Below are positions 8,039 to 16,801 of a stretch of DNA of 64,000 nucleotides, piece after piece. Origin of the DNA: Gp6-AA40 sp035496255 (lineage in GTDB: Bacteria > Acidobacteriota > Vicinamibacteria > Vicinamibacterales > UBA2999); contig DATJEU010000122.1 in assembly GCA_035496255.1 (NCBI GenBank), positions 1 through 64,000 of the forward strand, given 5' to 3'. The notes under the pieces are model-generated. The model saw nothing but the letters and a program-made list of their open reading frames with translations. It was not told the origin of the DNA and did not search any database. The translations under genes and the position numbers were made by a program. Position 1 is the first letter of the stretch. Every line of letters begins with the position of its first letter.

Positions 8039-10416
8039 AGCGCCTGTTACCGATCGCGGGACTCGCGTGGGTCGCCGTCGTGGCGACGCTCGCGGCGCAG
8101 AGCGCGCCAGCAGGTAAGACGCCCGTGGGACGGGCCTTGCCAGGCTCGCCAGGCGGACCCGCGAGGGTCCGGCCCACAGCCAGCAGTGCCCGGCTTCAGG
8201 CGGGTCCGTCGGCAGATCCCGCAGTGCTCAAGCAGTACTGCTTCACGTGTCATAACGATCGGCTCAAGACCGGCGGCCTTGCGCTCGACACGCTGGACAT
8301 CGACAAGGTCGGGCCGGATGCCGAGACCTGGGAGAAGGTGGTCCTCAAGCTGAAGACGGGCCTGATGCCGCCGGCGGGCAACCCGCGTCCCGATCGCGCC
8401 GTGCTCGATGGCTTCGCCGCCGCGCTCGAAACGCGCCTGGACAAGGCCCTGCCGCCCAACGCGAATCTGACCACTCCCGCGCTCCATCGTTTGAATCGCG
8501 TGGAGTACGCGAACGCGATTCGTGACCTCCTCGATCTCGACATCGACGTCAACGCGCTGTTGCCGGCAGACGGATCGAGCGAAGGGTTCGACAACATCGC
8601 CGAAGCGCTCGCGGTGTCGCCGTCGCTCGTGCAGGGTTACGTGTCGGCGGCGATGAAGATCAGCCGCCAGGCAGTCGGCGATCGCACGGCCATCGCGCAG
8701 CAGGTCGTCTATCCCGCGCCGGCCGGCCTCGCGCAGGACAAACACATCGACGGTCTGCCCCTGGGCACACGCGGCGGGATGCTGTTCACGCACACCTTCC
8801 CGCTCGACGCCGAATACGAGTTCACGGTCGGGGGCGGCGGCGGGCCCGGTCCCGGCGGCGGTGGCGGCACCGACTTCACGATCGACGGTGAGAAGGTGCA
8901 GGCCACCGGCGGTCTGCGCAAGCTGCGCATCCCGGTGACGGCGGGACCGCACCAGATCGGCGTCGCGCTCCTCGATCGGTCGCGCGGCGCGGGTGTCGAC
9001 GACATCTATTCGGATTTCCGAACCGACGCCGAGTTCACGCCCGGTGGCGGCGTGCAGAGCGTGACGATCGTCGGCCCGTTCAATTCGAAGGGGCCTGGCG
9101 AGACGCCATCGCGCAAGCGCGTGTTCGTCTGCAAGCCGGCAGGAGCCGCCGAGGAAACGCCCTGTGCGCGGCGAATCCTTTCGACGCTCGCCCGTCGCGC
9201 CTATCGCGGACCGGTCACCGAGAGCGAGATGACCGAGCTGATGAAGTTCTATCAGCAGGGCCGTGCGGACGAAGGCGGAGATTTTGAAATCGGGATTCAG
9301 CAGGCGCTGGCGCGCGTCCTCGTCGCGCCGCGGTTCGTGTTCCGCGCGGAAGATGAACCGAAAGGCGTCGCGCCTGGCACGGCCTACCGCATCAGCGACG
9401 TCGATCTCGCGTCGCGCCTCTCGTTCTTCCTCTGGAGCAGCATTCCCGACGATGAACTGCTCGACGTGGCGGCGAAGGGACGGCTGCACGATCCGATCGT
9501 GCTGCGGGCGCAGGTCAAGCGCATGCTGGCTGACCCGAAGTCGGACGCGATCATCAAGAACTTCGCCGGCCAGTGGCTCTACCTGCGCGACCTGCCCAAC
9601 GTGCAGACCGAGGCGAAGAACTGGGACGACAACCTGCGCACGTCGTTCGAGACCGAAACCGAAATGCTCTTCGGCACGATCGTCCGCGAGGATCGCAGCC
9701 TGATCGATCTGCTGGACGCCGACTACACGTTCGTCGACGAGCGTCTGGCGCGCCACTATGGCATGCCGAACGTGCACGGCAGCTATTTCCGCCGCGTGCA
9801 GCTGCCGCCCGACAGCCCGCGTCGGGGCCTGCTCGGCGAAGGCAGCGTGCTGACGATCACCTCGGTGGCCTCGCGCACCTCGCCGGTGTCGCGCGGCAAG
9901 TGGATCCTCGAGAACCTCCTCGGGGCGCCGCCGCCGCAGCCGCCGCCCGGCGTGGAGATCAACCTCGATCCCGATCCCAAGGCGGAGAAGCCGACGACGC
10001 TGCGGCAGCGGATGGAGATGCACCGGCGGGCCCCGCAGTGCGCGGGGTGTCACCGGCTGATGGATCCGATCGGCTTCTCGCTCGAGAACTTCGACAACGT
10101 CGGCACGTGGCGCGAGACGGAAGCCGGCCAGCCAATCGATGCCACCGGCCTGCTGGCCGATGGCACACGCGTGAACGGCATCGAGGATCTGCGCAAGGCC
10201 GTGCTCAGCCGGTCGGACGCGTTCATGTCCACGGCCACCCGCAAGATGCTGACCTACGCGCTGGGCCGCCCGCTGACGTATATCGATATGCCGACGGTGC
10301 GCACGATCGTCCGCCGCGCGGCAGCGGACAAGAACCGGTTCTCTTCGCTTATCCTTGGCGTCGTGGAGAGCGCCCCGTTCCAGATGCGGGTGAAGAAGGC
10401 GGACAACCCGGTGTAA
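8035..10416 (+). CDS. DUF1592/DUF1595/DUF1588/DUF1585 secreted cytochrome-like protein
   Basis: A 793-residue protein. GTG 8035 overlaps the ankyrin stop (GTGA), so translation is probably coupled. Although the frame is open much further upstream, a signal peptide directly follows this GTG (KRLLPIAGLAWVAVVATLAAQ). Then comes a linker of palindrome-like sequence, a haem-binding CFTCH (PSCyt1-type) and the planctomycete/acidobacterial domain series: DUF1587 (LHRLNRVEYANAIRDLLDLDID), DUF1595 (ARRAYRGPVTE), DUF1592 (LASRLSFFLWSSIPDDELL), DUF1588 (RRGLLGEGSVLTITSVASRTSPVSRGKWI) and DUF1585 at the C-terminus. The biochemical activity of this family is unknown. The partner DUF1552 gene is next. Confidence 0.93.
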   Translation: MKRLLPIAGLAWVAVVATLAAQSAPAGKTPVGRALPGSPGGPARVRPTASSARLQAGPSADPAVLKQYCFTCHNDRLKTGGLALDTLDIDKVGPDAETWEKVVLKLKTGLMPPAGNPRPDRAVLDGFAAALETRLDKALPPNANLTTPALHRLNRVEYANAIRDLLDLDIDVNALLPADGSSEGFDNIAEALAVSPSLVQGYVSAAMKISRQAVGDRTAIAQQVVYPAPAGLAQDKHIDGLPLGTRGGMLFTHTFPLDAEYEFTVGGGGGPGPGGGGGTDFTIDGEKVQATGGLRKLRIPVTAGPHQIGVALLDRSRGAGVDDIYSDFRTDAEFTPGGGVQSVTIVGPFNSKGPGETPSRKRVFVCKPAGAAEETPCARRILSTLARRAYRGPVTESEMTELMKFYQQGRADEGGDFEIGIQQALARVLVAPRFVFRAEDEPKGVAPGTAYRISDVDLASRLSFFLWSSIPDDELLDVAAKGRLHDPIVLRAQVKRMLADPKSDAIIKNFAGQWLYLRDLPNVQTEAKNWDDNLRTSFETETEMLFGTIVREDRSLIDLLDADYTFVDERLARHYGMPNVHGSYFRRVQLPPDSPRRGLLGEGSVLTITSVASRTSPVSRGKWILENLLGAPPPQPPPGVEINLDPDPKAEKPTTLRQRMEMHRRAPQCAGCHRLMDPIGFSLENFDNVGTWRETEAGQPIDATGLLADGTRVNGIEDLRKAVLSRSDAFMSTATRKMLTYALGRPLTYIDMPTVRTIVRRAAADKNRFSSLILGVVESAPFQMRVKKADNPV
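8154..8171. repeat. Palindromic element inside the DUF1592 gene
   Basis: CGGACCC-GCGA-GGGTCCG is a 7-bp perfect inverted repeat inside the low-complexity linker between the signal peptide and the haem motif. It resembles the dispersed palindrome family of this window, and a degenerate second copy (CCGGCTTCAGGCGGG) follows near 8190. The encoded linker is probably derived from the repeat. Confidence 0.5.
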
Positions 10417-10482
10417 TCACCGCTTCACGGGGGCGGGGCTGAAGCCACGCCTGACGAGTTGCGGTCAATGACAGGAGCGGCG

Positions 10483-11811
10483 ATGTCATCGTTCATCACG
10501 AAGCAACATCTCTCGCGGCGGACCGTTCTTCACGGGCTTGGCGTGACCCTGGCCCTCCCCGTGCTCGAGTCGATGCTGCCGGCTGCGACGGCGTTCGCCG
10601 AGACGGTGGCGGCGAAGAACCGCACGCGGTTCGGTGCGATCTACTTTCCGCACGGGGTGATTCAGGAAAAGTGGATTCCCGCGAGCGAGGGCACCGGCTA
10701 CGCCATCACGCCGATCCTCGAGCCGATCAAGCCGTTCGTCGATCGCATCACCGTCGTCAGCAACCTCAAACACGCGCAGGCATACGGGAGCGGCGCCACG
10801 GCGAATCACAATCGCGCCGCGTCGGCCTTCCTGAGCGGTGCCTACGCCAAGACCGGCGCGCAGCCGCACCTTGGCGTCACCGTGGATCAGGTGATCGCCA
10901 AGCAGCGCGGCCAGGACACGCCGATGCCGTCGCTGGAGCTGGCGATCGAAGGTCCGAGCGTGAACTGCGGCGACGGCTTGAGCTGCTCGTATCGCGACAC
11001 CATCTCCTGGCAGAGCGACACGTCGCCACTGCCGATGCAGAACAATCCGCAGGTGGTCTTCGAGCGGCTGTTCGGCGACGGCAACGACGCAGATCAGCGG
11101 AAGGCCCGTCGGCAGCAGTCACTCAGCCTGCTGGATTCGGTGCTCGGCGAAGCGAGCTCGCTGCAGCAGAAGCTGCCCGCCGGCGATCGGGCGCGGCTGG
11201 ATCAGTACCTGACCGACGTGCGTGAGATCGAGCGCCGCATTCAGAAGGCGGGGGAGCGGGTCTCCGACGATCTGCACCTGCCGCCGCAGCCGACCGGCGT
11301 GCCATCCGACGTCGAAGAGCACATCAAGTTGATGTACGACCTGCAGGTGCTGGCGTGGCAGACCGAGATCACGCGCGTCTCCACGTTCCAGGTCGCGCAC
11401 GAGTTGAGCAACTCCGTCTACCCCAAGAGCACGATCCGCGACGCCTTCCACATCCTGTCGCACCATTCGAACATCCAGGAGAACAAGGATCGGTTCACGG
11501 TCCTGAACCGCTATCACGTCGGGCTGTTCACCTACTTCCTCGACAAGCTGCAGAAGACGCCGGATGGCGACGGCACGCTGCTCGATCACTCGCTCGTGCT
11601 CTATGGCAGCGGTCTCGGCGACGGCAACCAGCACGATCACGCGGACCTGCCGGTGCTCGTGGCCGGCGGGGCGAGCGGTCAGCACACCGGCGGTCGACAC
11701 ATCCGCACGCCGAAAGACACGCCGATGTCGAACCTGCTGGTGGCGCTCCTCGACAAGATGGACCTCAACGAGAACCATTTCGGGGACAGCTCCGGAGTTA
11801 TCGCGCTGTAG
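10483..11811 (+). CDS. DUF1552 family secreted protein
   Basis: 442 residues from ATG 10483, chosen because AGGAG lies 8 nt upstream. In-frame ATGs further upstream lack a ribosome site. The N-terminus is a Tat-like signal (LSRRTVLHGLGVTLALPVLESML). Family hallmarks include the FGAIYFPHGVI segment, a long mixed alpha/beta body, and near the C-terminus DHSLVLYGSGLGDGNQHDHADLPVLVAGG with acidic and His residues suited to metal binding, reminiscent of the alkaline-phosphatase-like DUF1501 fold. DUF1552 proteins regularly follow DUF1592 proteins in acidobacteria and planctomycetes. The substrate is unknown. The two are probably one operon (66 bp gap). Confidence 0.92.
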   Translation: MSSFITKQHLSRRTVLHGLGVTLALPVLESMLPAATAFAETVAAKNRTRFGAIYFPHGVIQEKWIPASEGTGYAITPILEPIKPFVDRITVVSNLKHAQAYGSGATANHNRAASAFLSGAYAKTGAQPHLGVTVDQVIAKQRGQDTPMPSLELAIEGPSVNCGDGLSCSYRDTISWQSDTSPLPMQNNPQVVFERLFGDGNDADQRKARRQQSLSLLDSVLGEASSLQQKLPAGDRARLDQYLTDVREIERRIQKAGERVSDDLHLPPQPTGVPSDVEEHIKLMYDLQVLAWQTEITRVSTFQVAHELSNSVYPKSTIRDAFHILSHHSNIQENKDRFTVLNRYHVGLFTYFLDKLQKTPDGDGTLLDHSLVLYGSGLGDGNQHDHADLPVLVAGGASGQHTGGRHIRTPKDTPMSNLLVALLDKMDLNENHFGDSSGVIAL

Positions 11812-11825
11812 TCATTCTTGATTAT

Positions 11826-11903
11826 TGATTCCTGATTCGTGATTGGTGAGACTCCCTCGACGTCGCTCGAGGCAAGCCGCTCCCCATCGTGAATCAGGAA
11901 TCA
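11826..11903. repeat. Inverted repeat (TGATTCCTGATTC) before the MFS gene
   Basis: TGATTCCTGATTC at 11826-11838 pairs perfectly with GAATCAGGAATCA at 11891-11903. Each arm is itself a near-tandem 7-8 bp repeat. The loop holds a smaller CCTCGA/TCGAGG hairpin. The right arm runs into the ATG of the MFS gene, so it may end the DUF1552 transcript or occlude the MFS start. Confidence 0.6.
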
Positions 11904-13603
11904 TGAATCAAGAGTCCGGGATCCATTTTCACCGTCCTGTCGCGTTCGCGCTCGGGGCCCTCGCTCTCACAATCGGCGTTCTCCTGCACCTGCCTGACTT
12001 CTTCTCCATGAGCGGCATGGGCTATCGCATGGTCGGCATGCCGATGTCGAACATGATGGTGGGCGGCATGTGGCTGATCGTGGGCGGCATGTTGCTGGCA
12101 ACCTGGGGCGTCCTGCCGCCACCGCAGAGTGCGTCGCGCCGCCGCGACGCCGGCGCCTACCACCTCCACGTGATGGACAGCGCGCACTTGACCGGCGCGC
12201 ACTGGGGACTGTTGTTCGTCCTCGGCGTCGCGCTGGTCATCGACGTGATGAAACCCGCGACGCTCGGATTCGTGATTCCAGGCATGGTGGCCGAATATCG
12301 CATTCCGCAATCGGAGAGCGGCTGGCTGCTGGTGTGCGCGCTGACCGGTACTGCGGTCGGCTCGGTCTTCTGGGGCGTGATGGCGGATCGCATCGGCCGG
12401 CGGGCCGCGATTCTCCTCGCCTCGCTGATGTTCATCGGCACGTCGATCTGCGGGACGATGCCCTCATACGCGCTGAACCTGTTCATGTGTTTCCTGATGG
12501 GGATCGCGGCGGGGGGCATGCTGCCGATCGTGTATGCGCTGATGGCGGAGTCGGTGCCCGCCGGACCGCGCGGCTGGCTGGTGGTGCTGCACGGCGGCAT
12601 GGGCACCGTCGGTGGTACGCTCGCGGCGGCTGGCTGCGCGGTGCTGCTCGAGCCGACCTTCTCGTGGCGTGCGCTCTGGCTGATGAACCTGCCGACCGGG
12701 ATCATGATGCTCGTCCTGAATCGCTGGATCCCGGAGTCGCCGCGATTCCTGCTCGAGCGCGGCCGCACCGACGAGGCGCGGGCGGTCCTCGCGCGCTACG
12801 GCGTCGTGCTCGAGACCGATGAAGAATTCGATGTTCGCAGGGGCAGGACTGTAGACGAGGGATTTGAGATTCGTAGGGGCGGGTCCTTAGACCCGCCCCC
12901 GAGCGAAGCGAGACTGGACCCCGCCGATTGCCCGGCTCCGTCGCATTGGTCGGAGGTCCTCGCGCTGTTTCGGCCGCCCTACCTGACGCAAACCGTGGTG
13001 GTGCTCGTCTACGGTCTGGCATGGGGCGTCGTCAACTGGGGCTTCATCGCATTTCTGCCGTCGTTCCTGCGGACGCGAGGATTTGGCGCGGGCGCCTCCT
13101 CGTACCTGCTGTTCCTGTCGTCGTTCGTGGCGATTCCCGGCACGATCCTGGTGGCATGGATGTACGGGAAGTGGAGCAGCCGCTGGAGCATGGTGGGCTT
13201 TGCCGCGGCGAGCATCGGGTCGGCCGTGGTCTTCGCGCTGATCGCGCCGGGCGCGCTCACGAGTCGGCTCCTGATCGTCACCGTGCTGTCGCTGATCTAC
13301 ACGGCCACGGGCGGCGTGATGGCGATGCTCTCGCCGTACACCGCCGAAGTATTTCCGACGCGCCTGCGCGGCACCGGCAGCGGCCTCTCAGCCGGCAGCA
13401 CGAAGCTCGGTGGCCTGTTCGGCGGCCTGGCCACCGTCACCGGGCTGATCGCCGTCGCGAGCGGACTGATGCGACCGGTCCTGCTGGTGTCGGTCCCGAT
13501 GGCGCTGGCCCTGATCCTCGTCTGGCGCTTCGGCATCGAGACGCGCGGCCGCCGTCTCGAAGAGCTCGCCGCATCGCTTGACCAGCCGCAGCGGGTGCGA
13601 TAG
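11903..13603 (+). CDS. MFS transporter (AAHS/SV2-like) with an enlarged N-terminus
   Basis: 566 residues from ATG 11903 (AGGAATC just upstream). An unusual first part (residues 1-90) holds two transmembrane helices with a Met-rich segment (MSGMGYRMVGMPMSNMMVGGMW). The 12-helix MFS body then follows, with the loop-2 signature GVMADRIGRRAAILL and later IPESPRFLLERGRTDEARAVL and EVFPTRLRGTGSGLSAG, typical of the sugar/aromatic-acid porter group. The cytoplasmic loop between helices 6 and 7 is lengthened by about 30 residues encoded by an in-frame palindromic repeat. The substrate is unknown; the oxidative enzymes on both sides suggest an organic acid. Confidence 0.88.
   Translation: MNQESGIHFHRPVAFALGALALTIGVLLHLPDFFSMSGMGYRMVGMPMSNMMVGGMWLIVGGMLLATWGVLPPPQSASRRRDAGAYHLHVMDSAHLTGAHWGLLFVLGVALVIDVMKPATLGFVIPGMVAEYRIPQSESGWLLVCALTGTAVGSVFWGVMADRIGRRAAILLASLMFIGTSICGTMPSYALNLFMCFLMGIAAGGMLPIVYALMAESVPAGPRGWLVVLHGGMGTVGGTLAAAGCAVLLEPTFSWRALWLMNLPTGIMMLVLNRWIPESPRFLLERGRTDEARAVLARYGVVLETDEEFDVRRGRTVDEGFEIRRGGSLDPPPSEARLDPADCPAPSHWSEVLALFRPPYLTQTVVVLVYGLAWGVVNWGFIAFLPSFLRTRGFGAGASSYLLFLSSFVAIPGTILVAWMYGKWSSRWSMVGFAAASIGSAVVFALIAPGALTSRLLIVTVLSLIYTATGGVMAMLSPYTAEVFPTRLRGTGSGLSAGSTKLGGLFGGLATVTGLIAVASGLMRPVLLVSVPMALALILVWRFGIETRGRRLEELAASLDQPQRVR
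12877..12898. repeat. Dispersed palindrome inside the MFS gene
   Basis: GGGCGGGTC-CTTA-GACCCGCCC has 9-bp perfect arms. The same arms with other loops occur at 15612-15633 and 27999-28020. Here the element lies within a coding region and is read in frame. Confidence 0.85.
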
Positions 13604-13612
13604 ATACGTCTC

Positions 13613-13684
13613 ACCTGTAGGGCGCGTCTTGCTGTTTAGACGCACCGCCCGGCGCATCTATGAAGCAAGATGCGCCCGACAGGT
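13613..13684. repeat. 21-bp inverted repeat between MFS and PQQ genes
   Basis: The arms at 13613-13633 and 13664-13684 (beginning ACCTGT and ending ACAGGT) match at 19 of 21 positions around a 30-bp centre. The right arm ends just before the AAGGAG ribosome site of the next gene. It could be a terminator-attenuator or a member of the dispersed repeat family. Confidence 0.7.
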
Positions 13685-13697
13685 CCAAGGAGTCCTC

Positions 13698-15599
13698 GTG
13701 CCGACATTCAGCAATCGATTGATGCTCGCGGCGATCTCGACGCTCGCCGTTGTGATGTTCGTGGTTGTGACCGTGACGGCCCAGGCGCCCGCGGCGCCGC
13801 GGCAGGGCGCGCCGGCCGCACCGCAGGCGGCGGGCCGGGGGCCCGGGGCATTGCCGGGCACCGAAACGGGATGGTCCACGTTCCAGGGGCAGTGCGTCGG
13901 CTGCCACGGTGTCGTGACGCAAATCGGCACCGCGCCGATGGTCGCATCCATCCGGCAACTGCCGCCTGAGCGCATCTATGCGGCGCTGCAGGGCAAGCCG
14001 CATCACGAGCGCACCCTCACCGACATTCAGGCGCAGCGCGTGGCCGAGTTCATGGGCGGGCGCCCGCTCGGCAGCACCGATCACGGCGACGCGAAGGACA
14101 TGCCGAACCGCTGCACCGCGAATCCGGAGTTGACCGACCCGGCGCGCAGCGCGTCCTGGAACGGATGGGGGAACGATCCCGGCAACACGCGGTTCCAGCC
14201 GGCGGCGGCAGCGAAGCTGACCGGTGCCGAGGTGCCGCGCCTCACGTTGAAGTGGGCGTTCGGGTATCCGTACGGCATGACGAGCAATGCGCAGCCGGCG
14301 GTTGCCTCGGGCCGCGTGTTCACGGCGAGCGACAACGGCTACGTCTATGCGCTCGACGCCAAGACCGGTTGCGTCTACTGGTCGTACCAGCAGGGTTCGA
14401 TCGTGCGTGGCTCGCCGGCGATCGGAGCGGTGTCGGTTCCCGGCGCATCGCGCTGGGCGGTCTTCGTCGGGGACGGCCACGCCTACGTTCACGCCATCGA
14501 CGCGCGCACGGGCAAGGGACTGTGGAAGGTTCGAGTGGACGATCATCCCGTCGCGCGCATCACCGGCGGTGTGAAGTACTACGATGGCCGCGTCTATGTT
14601 CCCGTGTCCGGTTCGGAGGAGTTCAACGCCGGGCAGATCGATTACCCGTGCTGCACCAGCCGCGGCGCGGTCGTCGCGCTCGACGCGAACACGGGCAAGC
14701 AGATCTGGAAGTTCTACAACGTCGACGAGCCCAGGCCGTGGAAGAAGAATCCGAACGGCGTGCAGTTGTACGGGCCCTCCGCCGGCGGCGTCTGGAATTC
14801 GCCGACGATCGATCCGGTGCGCGGGGCGCTGTACGTCGGCACCGGCGACGCGGTGACGCCGCCTGAATCGCCGCTGACCGACGCGGTGGTCGCGCTCGAT
14901 CTGAAAACCGGCAAGGTGCTCTGGTCGTATCGCGCCGCGAACAAGGACCTCTATATGGGAGGCTGTAACGGACCGACGCGCAGCGAAGCGTGTCCGTCGC
15001 CAATGGGGCCCGACTTCGACATCGGCAACTCGCCGATCCTCGTGAAGCTGCCGAACGGTAAGCGCGCCGTGTTTGCCGGTGGCAAGAACGCCGATGTCTA
15101 TGCAATCGATCCGGACGACAAGGGAAAACTCCTGTTTCGCGTGAACGCGGCCGGCTCGACGCCGGGTACTTTCGGCCGCGGACGCGGCTCGATCCTGTGG
15201 GGCGGCGCGGCCGACGGGCAGCGCGTCTACTACGGTGCTGGTGCCGCAGGTCTGGCCGCCCTCAGCCCCGAGGGTGGCATCGTCTGGACGTTCCAGCCGC
15301 CCGGACTGCGTGGTGGCACTGCGGCGCTTGGCGCCGCGCCGACGTCGATTCCAGGTGTGGTGCTCGAAGGGGCAGGCGACGGTCAACTGTTCGCGGTGTC
15401 GGCGACCGACGGCAAGCAGCTATGGCAGTTCAACACGGCGCAGGACTTCACGACGGTGAACAAGGTGAGCGCCCATGGCGGTGCGATCAACACGTCGGGC
15501 GCGGTCGTGGTGGACGGAATGGTCTACGTCGGATCCGGTTACGCGATCACGGCCGGCGCCTCCGGGGGCAACGTGCTGCTCGCGTTCGCCGTCGAGTAG
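13698..15599 (+). CDS. PQQ-type quinoprotein dehydrogenase with N-terminal cytochrome c (polyvinyl-alcohol-dehydrogenase-like)
   Basis: 633 residues from GTG 13698, chosen for the AAGGAG 7 nt upstream and the signal peptide that follows (NRLMLAAISTLAVVMFVVVTVTAQA). A class-I cytochrome domain with CVGCH comes first, then an eight-bladed quinoprotein propeller with repeated tryptophan-docking motifs (YVYALDAKTGCVYWSY, AVVALDLKTGKVLWSYR, LFAVSATDGKQLWQF). This order, cytochrome then propeller, matches PVA dehydrogenase and sorbosone-type enzymes. They oxidise alcohols in the periplasm and pass electrons to cytochromes. Whether PQQ really binds cannot be settled by eye. Its position after the MFS gene suggests uptake of the product or substrate. 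Confidence 0.9.
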   Translation: MPTFSNRLMLAAISTLAVVMFVVVTVTAQAPAAPRQGAPAAPQAAGRGPGALPGTETGWSTFQGQCVGCHGVVTQIGTAPMVASIRQLPPERIYAALQGKPHHERTLTDIQAQRVAEFMGGRPLGSTDHGDAKDMPNRCTANPELTDPARSASWNGWGNDPGNTRFQPAAAAKLTGAEVPRLTLKWAFGYPYGMTSNAQPAVASGRVFTASDNGYVYALDAKTGCVYWSYQQGSIVRGSPAIGAVSVPGASRWAVFVGDGHAYVHAIDARTGKGLWKVRVDDHPVARITGGVKYYDGRVYVPVSGSEEFNAGQIDYPCCTSRGAVVALDANTGKQIWKFYNVDEPRPWKKNPNGVQLYGPSAGGVWNSPTIDPVRGALYVGTGDAVTPPESPLTDAVVALDLKTGKVLWSYRAANKDLYMGGCNGPTRSEACPSPMGPDFDIGNSPILVKLPNGKRAVFAGGKNADVYAIDPDDKGKLLFRVNAAGSTPGTFGRGRGSILWGGAADGQRVYYGAGAAGLAALSPEGGIVWTFQPPGLRGGTAALGAAPTSIPGVVLEGAGDGQLFAVSATDGKQLWQFNTAQDFTTVNKVSAHGGAINTSGAVVVDGMVYVGSGYAITAGASGGNVLLAFAVE

Positions 15600-15611
15600 G
15601 GCGTTCGCTGT

Positions 15612-15633
15612 GGGCGGGTCTGCCGACCCGCCC
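15612..15633. repeat. Dispersed palindrome after the PQQ gene
   Basis: GGGCGGGTC-TGCC-GACCCGCCC, with arms identical to those at 12877 and 27999 and a different loop. It starts 13 bp after the stop codon. A further inverted repeat (AGGAGCGTA/TACGCTCCT) spans about 15671-15723. Confidence 0.8.
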
Positions 15634-15743
15634 CACCGTCTCACGCACGCCCAATGTGAGGGGATAGGTCAGGAGCGTAGCGCAGTAAGACGATTTCCTC
15701 ACGATCTCCACGGGGTACGCTCCTGATTCGGGAATCGTCCCGG

Positions 15744-15956
15744 TCACGTCCGGCGGCCATCAGCCGCCGTATGCACTGGCTTTCCCTTCGCGTCCTTCAC
15801 GGGGAACACCGCGTTGTTGCCGGGAAACCGCTCGAGCGAGCCCCGCAGCGTCAGTCCCTTGATCGTCGCGACATCGTCCGCATCCACTGCCTCGAACTCG
15901 AGATTGCCGGCGGCCTGACGTGTGGCGCCGCGGATCGTCATCGCCACGGTGACCAC
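15744..15956 (-). CDS. Small hypothetical protein
   Basis: A 70-residue frame, no family recognised. The body (NLEFEAVDADDVATIKGLTLRGSLERF) has ordinary protein composition and looks like beta-strand-rich sequence. The start could be either of two early Met codons. It is divergent from the TIGR03435 gene at 16001 and would share the AT-rich palindrome there as a promoter region. It may be a fragment of a larger gene or spurious. Confidence 0.35.
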   Translation of the reverse strand: MVTVAMTIRGATRQAAGNLEFEAVDADDVATIKGLTLRGSLERFPGNNAVFPVKDAKGKPVHTAADGRRT

Positions 15957-15986
15957 GACGGCCCGCAGGCGATGGCGGTGCAGCGT

Positions 15987-16000
15987 GTTATATTTATAAC
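15987..16000. promoter_or_regulatory. AT-rich palindrome abutting the TIGR03435 start codon
   Basis: GTTATA-TT-TATAAC lies immediately before ATG 16001 and is the only AT-rich stretch nearby. It could serve as a -10 region (TATATT/TATAAC) for either divergent gene and as a binding site for a dimeric repressor. The regulator is not known. Confidence 0.45.
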
Positions 16001-16801
16001 ATGAAGATCGGCCGCCGGGCCGTATCGTTCCTTCTCCTCGCGGGCGTGACGCTCGCCGCGCAGTCCCGATTCGACGTCGTCTCGATCAAACCGGCATCGC
16101 CTGCGGGCCCGCCGCCGGTGATCGCCTCGATGCTCATGATCCGGACCGGCAGTGTCCAGGCTGCGGGGATCACGGCGGTCGATCTGATCGGGCAGGCGTA
16201 CCGCACTGTGAACACGTCGCTGAGGCCATCGCACGTCTTCAATGCGCCCGCGTGGGCGGCGACGGAGCGCTATGCGTTCGCGGCGACCTTCGATGCGAAC
16301 CGCAGCCTCGCCACACTCCGCGACGACCTGCCGCAGATGTACCGGGCAGTGCTGGAGGAGCGTTTCCGCCTCCGCGGCCACGCGGATCGACGGCCGGTGC
16401 CCGTCTACGCACTGGTCGTGGCGCGATCGGACGGGCGGCTCGGTCCGCAATTGCGGCATTCGGCGGGGACCGGCGCAGGTGGAGGGGAGCGCTACTCCGG
16501 CCGTGATTACTTTGACGGCTACGGCGTGACGATCGACGCGCTCGCGTCGGCGCTCGATAGTCTCGGACAAGTCGACCGCGAGATCGTCAATCGTACGGGC
16601 CTGACGGGCCGATTCGATCTCGATCTGTATTGGTCCGCCGACAGGACGATGGCGATGCTCGGACGCGGCACCGCCGCGGCGGTCGATGGCGCCACCGTCT
16701 TCGAGGCGCTTGCCGAGCAGCTTGGCCTCAAGCTGGAACCACGCAACGAACGGGCGGAGGTATTCGTTGTCGATCACATCGAACGGCCGTCGGCGAACTA
16801 G
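16001..16801 (+). CDS. TIGR03435 family secreted protein (first of tandem pair)
   Basis: 266 residues. A signal peptide (MKIGRRAVSFLLLAGVTLAAQ) leads straight into the family's opening motif FDVVSIKPA. Later come RFRLRGHADRRPVPVYALVVARSDGRLGPQL and, near the end, the NRTGLTGRFDLDLYW motif. These are hallmarks of this acidobacteria-expanded family, whose function is unknown. The next gene is a second member overlapping by 35 bp, so they are one transcription unit. The palindrome abutting the ATG suggests tight regulation. Confidence 0.9.
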   Translation: MKIGRRAVSFLLLAGVTLAAQSRFDVVSIKPASPAGPPPVIASMLMIRTGSVQAAGITAVDLIGQAYRTVNTSLRPSHVFNAPAWAATERYAFAATFDANRSLATLRDDLPQMYRAVLEERFRLRGHADRRPVPVYALVVARSDGRLGPQLRHSAGTGAGGGERYSGRDYFDGYGVTIDALASALDSLGQVDREIVNRTGLTGRFDLDLYWSADRTMAMLGRGTAAAVDGATVFEALAEQLGLKLEPRNERAEVFVVDHIERPSAN

